From: Mastigamoeba balamuthi
Taxonomy: Eukaryota > Evosea > Mastigamoebida > Mastigamoebidae
Length of the DNA stretch: 64,000 nucleotides
Direction of reading: 5' to 3'
Assembly: GCA_902651635.1 (NCBI GenBank)
Contig: CACRSC010000013.1
Coordinates: 229,419 to 293,418 of the forward strand
The notes beneath the pieces were generated by a model. It did not search any database, was not told the DNA's origin, and saw only the letters and a program-made list of their open reading frames with translations. A program made the position numbers and the translations under genes. Shown piece after piece: positions 57,367-64,000 of this stretch (positions within the stretch are counted from its first letter, which is position 1; each line of letters begins with the position of its first letter).

Positions 57367-57732
57367 CTAGTAGAGGCGCATGACGCCCAGGGCGACGCAG
57401 CTGAGGGCCACCCACGGGCTCAGCCGCTCCCCGATCCTCGCCAGCTTCCACCAGGTCCCAGACAGCCTGCGCGGGGGGGAGGCGAGGGCGCTGGGGTGAG
57501 CACACGGGGGCCGAGCGATGGCTGGAGCGGCTGGTGGGTGGGGTGGCGCGTACCCCTTCTTGTGGTTGTCGAGGAGCCAGGGCGCGCAGGCGTGGAGGTA
57601 CGTGCACGTGCAGATCGTCAGCGCGATCACCACGAGCATGCTCTGGAAGTTGAAGAAGCCTGTCTGCGGGGCGGGCAAGGGGGGGGGCTTGTGAGGCCGG
57701 GCCAGGCGCGCGCGCGCAGTTCGCACCACCAT
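57367..57732 (-). CDS. TMEM167A: Kish / TMEM167 secretory-pathway membrane protein
   Basis: Three minus-strand exons, 57732-57727, 57663-57554 and 57466-57367 (introns 63 and 87 bp), give 71 aa, against 72 in human Kish-A. Matching blocks are GFFNFQSMLVVIALTICTCT, APWLLDN, HKKG, WWKLARIGERLSPWVALSC. Two TM helices (about 11-33 and 54-70) flank a short cytosolic or lumenal loop. Kish was identified in a secretory-pathway screen and is Golgi-located. Exon 1 is only ATGGTG; splicing it to ACAGGC gives MVTGFFNFQS, the same length as the MSAIFNFQS type. If the intron is not removed, the N-terminus would instead be 20 basic and Pro-rich residues. Confidence 0.85.
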   Translation of the reverse strand: MVVRTARARLARPHKPPPLPAPQTGFFNFQSMLVVIALTICTCTYLHACAPWLLDNHKKGYAPPHPPAAPAIARPPCAHPSALASPPRRLSGTWWKLARIGERLSPWVALSCVALGVMRLY

Positions 57733-58440
57733 CTCTGCCGAGGGTCAATGATATTTCTGCTGCGTGGTGGTATCTTGTCTGATTCACCTGCCACGTATCA
57801 GCGAAATAAGTTAATCTACTATTTTAGCAGCGTTATCTACATAACCTTGATTGGAGCCTGCTCTTCCATCAGCATCTATAACAAGCACCCAATGAAAGCT
57901 AAGGTGACCTTGTTGTACCACAGCCAGGCATGCAGCCAAGAAGTCACTACCAGGCTTCTGTGACTGGCCAGGCCCACATGGAGGGAGAAGAGTAACTACA
58001 CAGACCAGAACAATAAGAGACATGAAAAGACACAGAAATCTGATGTGCATGAATTACATCACGTATCAGCCATACTAAAAGACCATGGTTTCCAGGTGTA
58101 GACTCAGATAATGTAAAGTCATTGTTAAAAGTAATACTCTTCATGAAAGATGATAGCAATTTGCCAAGAATCATCAGAACAAGAATTGAAATAGTGTTCT
58201 ATGAAGAGACAAGGTAACTTTTAATATTGATTGATATCACTAAAGGTCCGACAATGCATAGAAGCTCGGTTTTTGCAAAGGACTGTGAAATATCAGGCAA
58301 GCTGAATGAGTGAAGCTGCTTTTTCTGAAAAAATGAAGTTGATTACTTGCAGAAAATCTCACTGGAGTTGGAATGCATCAGAGTTAAATACATTACTACT
58401 TCCTTTAGCCAGAATACTCTTGGAAAGAGAATCAGAGATT
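57733..58440. other. AT-rich intergenic sequence upstream of Kish
   Basis: AT-rich DNA with a sharp fall in GC content at about 57750. It leads into the Tc1-like remnant and may include more of that element, but no DDE block or inverted repeat can be defined here. Confidence 0.5.
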
Positions 58441-58641
58441 GGTCACTGAAGGAGAACAGTGTCTTGTTGTAATCAAGTCAATTTGCTAAGAAGAGGAAGA
58501 GATCATAATGATATCAGTATCTCAAGGCCAGCATGCAGTTCTGATCTAAATTTGATTGAAACTGTTCAAGTACTCCTGAAGGCTCGAATTTCGATGCGAA
58601 ATCCTGAATTATCAATCATTGAACACAACATTTGCTTCTAG
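58441..58641 (+). mobile_element. Degraded Tc1/mariner-type transposase remnant
   Basis: The frame starting at 58459 reads HNDISISRPACSSDLNLIET followed by VQVLLKARI. This corresponds to the C-terminal DDE block of Tc1/mariner transposases, usually NISVLxWPAxSPDLNPIENLW...LKRRI, which carries the third catalytic acidic residue (Glu in LNLIE). Pro to Ser and Pro to Leu changes within SPDLNP and an upstream stop show decay. No other domain or terminal inverted repeat could be placed. The AT-rich surroundings (57.75-59.15 kb) are probably the rest of the same insertion. Confidence 0.6.
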
Positions 58642-59262
58642 TGAAAGTAAACTTCACAATTTGTGAATTCTGTTGTTCCTTGCTGTTTGCAGCAAATGCA
58701 CAAGAGCAATGGCGACTTTACTCAATACTAGGATCAGCAGTCTTAATCTCTCTCTGAAACTGTCAACAAAGTGGGAATTACAATTCTCAAACGAAAAATA
58801 TGACCAGGAAGGTCGTTTTGATGGCACTGTATTAGTCCCATCAACACAAAATGGATTCGTGATGCATGTTCATTCGAAATTACTAATAAAATGTGTGCAC
58901 AAGTTGTCAAATCACCAGTCAAATCCCTCTCCCCTTTTTTCTTTTAGTATTATTCCACTTTCAATAACATTAACCACATCTCACGGTGCTGAAACGCAAG
59001 CACTCATCCAGAGGGCAAGAAAGGCCATGAGGCACCATCTTGAGTAAGGTTGGAACTGACGGTTCTGTGCCAAGATTCGCGGTTTATTTTAGGAGATTGT
59101 CATCAGGCAACGAAGACACTGATCGCACTGATAGTGTCGTGTGTTTGGTTTGTCCAGCATGCCCCCGTGCCCTCTCTCGTTAATCGTTAAATGGAGAAGC
59201 GCAGGGCACCCCTCGTTGTACAGGCAATTGCGTGTGTAGGCTCGCGTGAGGCGTATCCGCCG
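58642..59262. other. AT-rich intergenic sequence after the Tc1-like remnant
   Basis: A 124-codon plus-strand ORF (58673-59047) lies here, but it has low GC3 and no recognisable family, so I do not call it. TTTATT at 59083-59088 is an AATAAA on the minus strand, 175 bp beyond the glycosyltransferase stop, and may be its poly(A) signal. Confidence 0.5.
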
Positions 59263-61384
59263 TCACGAGCAGTACTTGTTCGAGGGACTGGCCTCGACGC
59301 ACGTGTTGGAGTAGGGGAACGGCATCCAGTAGCCGTACCTCCTGCGCTTCCAGCGCTCGAGCGCGTGCAGCAGTATGTCCACAGTGTTGTCCGCTGTGTA
59401 CCGCTGCAGAGCGAGCTGCTGCCCGCGCCGCACCCGCTCGAGGCGCTCCTCCTCGTGCTCGAGCCACCAGTCGACCGTCTCCTTGATCTTCTGGTCGCTG
59501 TCCTTGACGGAGACCTTGACGATGACCTGCGACCACAGCTCCTCGTCCTGAAGCGGCACGTCCGACACGATCAGCGCCCCCGCCATCGCGATTTCGGGCA
59601 GCTTGGTCACCTGGTACCGGAACCGGCTCGTGCACGTCAGCACAATCTTGGACGACTTGAGATCCGCCGCGTATTGTTTCAGCTGCTCCTCCGGCTTTTT
59701 CACTGAGGGCAAACAGGGGGGGAAAGCACTTAGTTTCTATGCTACGAGGCAACCAAATGTAAATTGAAACCAACTGAGTCATAAACAACGCAGCGCACCG
59801 AGCCAGCCGGGGTGCCTCTTCCAGACGGCGTTCTTCCACGTGCCCTTCTCCACGAGGAGGCCGAGGCGCTTGCGCAGCGGGTACCAGCGCCACGTGGCGC
59901 GGCCGACGGCCATGATGTCGACTGTCCGCCCGCTCACGAGGTCGGGCTCGTAGAAAACGCGCGGCTCGGCGTTGTTGGGCGCCGCCGCGAACACGCGCCG
60001 CGCGCTCAGCGCGTCGTACTGCGCCATCTCGTAGGGGTACGCCATGAGCACGATGCTGATGTTCTGGTTCTTGATCATGTCGTTGCACCTGCGCGCCAGC
60101 GCGGTTAGAACGCGGTCCAGAGACGCAGAAAAACGCAGGGGGAAAAAAGAGAGAGAAGAGAGGCGCACCAGCCTTCCCTGCACTCGTGCAGGCGGGCGGC
60201 GATGGGGACGACCTGGCTGAGCTCGAGGAGCTCCTTGTCGGGCCCCTTGGGCGTCTCGATCTCGTAGACGACGACGAGGTCGAGGGCCCGGGCGAGGTCG
60301 GTGGTGCCCAGCTTGGCCTCGATGTTCTGCTTGAGCGTCTTGGCGTCGTCGTAGCCCTCGAACCCCTTTCCCCACAGCAGCGCCTGCGGCCACGCAGCGT
60401 CAGTCAGGCCACAGTCCACCGGGCCACACACCAATAGAGCCCGATAAAGAGAGAAAGACGCAGAAAAAGAGAGGAGAGATGTAGAGAGAAGCTATGGAAT
60501 GCGGGGCAAATGCAGGCAGCCCGGGTGGCGACGCCCAGCATGCTCAGTGGGGCCCTTCCTTCCTTCGCCCCCCTCCCCACGTTCCCCTACACGGCAGCTC
60601 TCGCGTGCTGCAACGAGGTTCACAGTGCACAAACGCGCAACCACCACAACACACCCGCACGCGCAAAAGGTTCAACAATTATCAAAAATATGCACACGCC
60701 AGAGCAGCTCCAGCACCTCCAGCAGCGCCAGGGGGCCTCCCCTTCAGGGCAACGCTCCCCACCCCCACTCTTTGCATTTTGCATGGCACAATCTCCCCCA
60801 CTGCACCCACGAGGGGTCAACGCCCTCCAGCGCAGGCAGGTCCCAAAACGGGCGGAAAACCGGAAGAAGCGGCGGGCATGAGTCAGCGGCTTCGCATTCG
60901 GATTGCCTGCAGGAAGAGCGGCCCCGAGCAGGCGTCCCGCAGGCCCTGTGCCCCCCGCCCGGATAGGAAGGGGAGGGGAGGAGAGAGAGAGAGGAGCGCT
61001 GTGCCCCAAGAGAGAGAGAGAAGAGGGAATAGGGAAGAGAGGGGGGAAGAGGAAGAGAGAGAGAGAACTAGAGGGCACCTGGGGGACACGGGGGTGGCGG
61101 GCAGCGGCGTCGCGGAAGAAGAAGAAGTGGCGGTCCATGTTCTCGGCGTAGAGCTTGTGCCGGCACACGAACAGCACCCGCGCCGCAGGGCCCGCGTAGG
61201 GCGGCACGGCCCGCAGCAGCGACGCCGCCAGCAGCGGCGACGAGGGGAGCGCGGAGGAGGCGTTGGGGGGCGGCAGGGGGCGCGGGGCGCAGCGCGCGGG
61301 GCCGTAGGACACGGAGGCCAGCCACAGCGCCACGTTGGCCGCGCAGACCACAGCGGCCGTCAGGACTGTCGTGCGGCCAGGCAT
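59263..61384 (-). CDS. Type II membrane glycosyltransferase, CgeB/GT1-like
   Basis: Five minus-strand exons, 61384-61079, 60945-60907, 60383-60169, 60088-59799 and 59702-59263, give 429 aa. An N-terminal signal anchor (residues 5-28: TTVLTAAVVCAANVALWLAS) suggests Golgi residence with a lumenal catalytic domain. Family clues are LLWGKGFEGYDDAKTLKQNI (acceptor-side Rossmann fold of CgeB-like enzymes), VVPIAARLHEC, and the C-terminal FRYQVTKLPEIAMAGALIVS donor-site block, where an E-x7-A/G pattern is typical of GT-B enzymes. Exon 2 is 39 bp and ends at CAG/GCAATC, implying a GC-AG intron of 523 bp, far longer than others here; a missed exon inside it is possible. Two donors compete at the end of exon 3. 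Donor and acceptor sugars unknown. Confidence 0.7.
60961..61071. repeat. Purine-rich simple sequence within glycosyltransferase intron 1
   Basis: About 110 bp of GA/GGA-type simple sequence on the plus strand. On the coding strand it is a long polypyrimidine tract lying just after the donor of the 133-bp first intron. Confidence 0.85.
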
Positions 61385-61839
61385 CGCGGTGCTGTGCTGC
61401 TGTGATCTGCTTTGTTTTTTTTTGCTGATGCTGCTGTGCTGCAGTGCAGTGGGGTCGCTGCGGTGGTGTGCGGACAAGATACAAGATCTTCTAACCGCCA
61501 CGAGGAAATCCCCTTGAGATCGGTACTGAAAAGTTGACCAGCACACACGTCAGAGGAAATCGCAGAGCAGGGAAAAAGGTATTATCACGGGAAAAGGGGC
61601 AAAACCGACATAACGGGAATGTCCTGCACACCTCAGTCGGAACACAGGCAACGAAGCACGCGCTCACATGAGCAAGAGTGGGTAGTAAAGTCAAGACTTA
61701 AAGCGCTTCATTTTTCATTCAACTCACCTTTGCGGTTAACACAAGTTCTGTGCCGAGGGCCGCAGACTACACCACTCCACAGGCGGCCGTCCCCTCATGC
61801 TCGGCCCAGCACTACCCCGAGGGCAGCGGGGCAGGTGGG
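61385..61839. other. Intergenic upstream of the glycosyltransferase
   Basis: About 455 bp, AT-richer than the flanking genes, containing the glycosyltransferase promoter side and the 3' flank of the coiled-coil gene. No gene was seen. Confidence 0.55.
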
Positions 61840-64000
61840 TCAGCTCTCCAGCACGTACTGCAGGGCCGCGTCGATGTCAAAGTCCGCGTACTTGCTGCCT
61901 CCCCCGGCAGCGGTCTTCCCCGTCGACCACGGCGCTGCCCTCACCTGCTGCTGCTGCTGCTGCTGCTGCCGCGTGGCCCCCTGCGGCGTGCTCGGGGTCG
62001 GGGGCAGCGACCTCGTCGGCGCCTTTCGTATCGAATCCCTCGACGACGACCGCGAGAGCGAGAGCAGCCGCCTCGGCGTCTCCGCCTGCGCCTCCTTCCT
62101 CGGCGTGCACGGCGCGCTCGACGGTATCGGTATCGTCGCCGCGACGCTGATCGACTGCACCGGCACCGCCGGCTTCCTCGCTGGCGACGCTGGCGGCGCC
62201 GGCGACACCGGCCTCGCGGCGCTGCGCGACGACGCGCTCTGCGGCACGGGCGTGCGCGGAGGCTGGCGCGCGGGAGGCGCGGGCGGGGTCACGGGCTTGG
62301 GCCCCGTCGGGCTCGTCCTCAGCGGCGAGCTCCCCGACGAGGGCACGCGCGCGTGGCCCTCGGACGACCGCGTTGGCGACGCGTACGATGCGCCGCAGGC
62401 GCCCGGAGACTCGGCCCGCTTGTGCCACGGGCTGTACGCGTTCCTCGCCGGGTTGTCGCGCGCGGCCTGCACGATGCCGACGGGCTGCTTGGACGGCGAC
62501 GTGGGAGAAGCGATGGACGCGGCCTGCACGACGCCGACGGTCTGCTTGGCCGGCGACGTGGGCGCGACTGTAGACGCGGCCTGCGCCGGCGGCGGCGGCG
62601 CCTGGTGTGCCGGCTGCTTGGGCATCTGCGCTGCCGCCAGCACTCTGTTGATGCCGCCGGGCGTCCTCTCGGGCGACGCGGGCGGCACGGCCCTGGGCCT
62701 CGAGTCGCTGCTGCTGCTGGTGCTTTCGCGGTGCTCGCGGTCGCGCGAGGCCAGCGAGAGCTGCAGCGACTGCACGACGACCTGCTCCTCCTTGACGCGC
62801 GTGGCGAGCGCCACTACCTGCACGCGCAGCGCGGCCTCGGACCCCTCGAGCTGCTCGATCCTCTCGTCCTTGCGCGCGAGCGACGCCGCGAGGTCGCACA
62901 GCTTCCTGTTGAGCTGCGTGAGCCTCTGCGACAGCGCCGCGTTCTCCTCCCTCTGCTTGGCGCAGCACGCGCCCGCCGCGGCCGCGGGGGCCTTGGGCCT
63001 GTTGCGCTCCTGCTCGAGCTCCACGACCTGCGCCGCGATCCTCTTCCAGGCCTCGGAGAGCGACGCCTCGGCTGCGGCCAGCTTGGCGTTGAGCTGCTGC
63101 ATCTCTGCGCTGGCCGACTGCGCCTGCTTCCTGTGGCTCTCCTCCGCCTGGGCGAGCGCACTCCTGGCGAACTCGCACTCCATCGTCAGCGTCTTTGCGG
63201 AGGACTCGAGAGCAGAGCACCTCCGCCCCTCCTCTGTCGCCTTCCGCTGCAGCGCGGCGTTCTCGTCCCTCTGCCGCTGGCACGACGCCTCGAGGTACTT
63301 CACCTTCTCCTGCAGCGGCGCCGCCGCCAGCCTGCCTTGCTCGGCCTCTGCCCTGAGCGCTACGATCTGCTTCTGCGCCTCTTCGAGCGATGCCTTGAGC
63401 TGCGCCTCTGCCTTGCTCGTCCCGCTGTCCGTGGAGGCGGCGGCAGCAGCGGAGGAGGCCTTCCCCGAATCACTCTCGAGGCTGTTGAGGCGCGCGACGG
63501 CTGCGTCGCGGTCGGCAAGCGCGGCCTTCAGCGCGGCCTCGAGCTGCTGCACCTTGGCGACGGACTCGGACAGCTTGGCGAACGCCTCGATGTTGGCCTC
63601 CTTTTGCTTCTGCAGGAGGCCGTCCAGCGTCGCTATCTTTCCCGTAAGGTTAAGCTCGTCCTCTACGGACTTGGCTGCCTTGGTCTGCACAGCGCGGAGG
63701 GCCTCTTGCGAGGCCGCCAGCTCCTTCCTGGCCTTGGCCAGCTCCATCTCGGTCGTGGGCTTCGAGGACGACGTGGCTGCGGCGGCTTGCAGTGCCTTCT
63801 GGGTCTCGAGCAGCTCCGTGACGCGCGACTCCGAGTCGGTCAGCTTCGACGCGAGGTCAGCTCTCTGGCCCTCGCTCTCCTTCGCGCTGGCCACCAGCTC
63901 GGCGATTGTCTTCTCGCGGGCCTGCTGCGCCTGAACCGACTGCGACAGCTGCTCCTCGAGTGCCTTGATGCGAGCCAGAGCTTCTTGCTCGCTCTGCTTG
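61840..64000 (-). CDS. Long coiled-coil protein with Ser/Pro-rich C-terminus, 3' part
   Basis: A single open minus-strand frame of 719 codons runs from the window edge to a TGA at 61840; the 5' end lies outside. The first about 410 visible residues are continuous heptad-rich helix (for example LARIKALEEQLSQSVQAQQA, KVQQLEAALKAALADRDAAV), typical of myosin-tail, golgin or centrosomal coiled coils. The remaining 300 residues are a disordered, basic Ser/Pro-rich arm with repeated TSPAKQTVGVVQAA / TSPSKQPVGIVQAA units and SP/TP sites likely to be phosphorylated. A run of eight Gln follows, and the end is FDIDAALQYVLES. The family cannot be named from this part. Confidence 0.8.
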   Translation of the reverse strand, partial: KQSEQEALARIKALEEQLSQSVQAQQAREKTIAELVASAKESEGQRADLASKLTDSESRVTELLETQKALQAAAATSSSKPTTEMELAKARKELAASQEALRAVQTKAAKSVEDELNLTGKIATLDGLLQKQKEANIEAFAKLSESVAKVQQLEAALKAALADRDAAVARLNSLESDSGKASSAAAAASTDSGTSKAEAQLKASLEEAQKQIVALRAEAEQGRLAAAPLQEKVKYLEASCQRQRDENAALQRKATEEGRRCSALESSAKTLTMECEFARSALAQAEESHRKQAQSASAEMQQLNAKLAAAEASLSEAWKRIAAQVVELEQERNRPKAPAAAAGACCAKQREENAALSQRLTQLNRKLCDLAASLARKDERIEQLEGSEAALRVQVVALATRVKEEQVVVQSLQLSLASRDREHRESTSSSSDSRPRAVPPASPERTPGGINRVLAAAQMPKQPAHQAPPPPAQAASTVAPTSPAKQTVGVVQAASIASPTSPSKQPVGIVQAARDNPARNAYSPWHKRAESPGACGASYASPTRSSEGHARVPSSGSSPLRTSPTGPKPVTPPAPPARQPPRTPVPQSASSRSAARPVSPAPPASPARKPAVPVQSISVAATIPIPSSAPCTPRKEAQAETPRRLLSLSRSSSRDSIRKAPTRSLPPTPSTPQGATRQQQQQQQQVRAAPWSTGKTAAGGGSKYADFDIDAALQYVLES
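61945..61968. repeat. (CTG)8 microsatellite encoding poly-Gln
   Basis: Eight perfect CTG units on the plus strand, CAG on the coding strand, encoding eight Gln in the C-terminal arm of the coiled-coil protein. Confidence 0.97.

Noticed and set aside
58673-59047. 124-codon plus-strand ORF after the Tc1-like remnant
   Set aside because: Low GC3 unlike real genes here, and no homology; more likely decayed transposon or spacer sequence.
1-64000. tRNA, rRNA and CRISPR features
   Set aside because: By eye I found no cloverleaf with a GGTTCGA-type arm, no rRNA core sequences and no regularly spaced repeats. A tRNAscan-SE or Rfam run could still find something small.

Overview
The window is nuclear DNA of a GC-rich, free-living unicellular eukaryote. 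Short GT-AG introns (about 48-148 bp) interrupt strongly GC3-biased genes, the code is standard, and some genes end in AATAAA signals. A stand-alone two-component receiver, orthologues of COG3, RRP15, ZnT6 and Kish, and an expanded family of TKL-like receptor kinases fit an amoebozoan or similar heterotrophic protist. The species cannot be named from this sequence.

Region 1 (about 0.73-48.6 kb) is a tandem family of ten large receptor genes, called copies A to J here. A is a 5' fragment on the minus strand at the edge of an assembly gap. B to G lie head-to-tail on the plus strand, and H to J head-to-tail on the minus strand. Each complete copy encodes a signal peptide, two tandem type-1 periplasmic-binding-protein (Venus flytrap) domains, one transmembrane helix, a kinase-like domain and a cytoplasmic tail. 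The kinase domain has HGS in place of HRD and DFW in place of DFG, so these look like receptor pseudokinases. One phase-2 intron sits at the same codon in every copy. Copy F carries a 2-bp frameshift. Kinase segments are nearly identical at DNA level, while ectodomains and tails diverge. Within this array are a small GC3-rich ORF (31.35 kb) with a relic paralogue, and two AT-richer non-coding islands (about 1.7-3.8 and 31.9-34.8 kb).

Region 2 (49.4-64 kb) holds ordinary single-copy genes: RRP15 (-), a ZnT6-like cation-diffusion protein (+), a receiver-domain protein (+), COG3 (-), a small charged coiled-coil protein (+), Kish/TMEM167 (-), a degraded Tc1/mariner remnant, a type II membrane glycosyltransferase (-) and the 3' part of a long coiled-coil protein (-) that runs off the window. 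Four of these (COG3, Kish, ZnT6, glycosyltransferase) act, or probably act, in the Golgi or early secretory pathway.

The most notable content is the receptor array. Its domain order resembles animal receptor guanylyl cyclases (PBP1-fold ectodomain, one TM, HG-type kinase-homology domain), but with two flytraps and no cyclase. It may form a repertoire of ligand sensors that feed a shared cytoplasmic partner. All exon boundaries were set by eye from splice consensus, reading phase and paralogue or family alignment, without transcripts or database searches.
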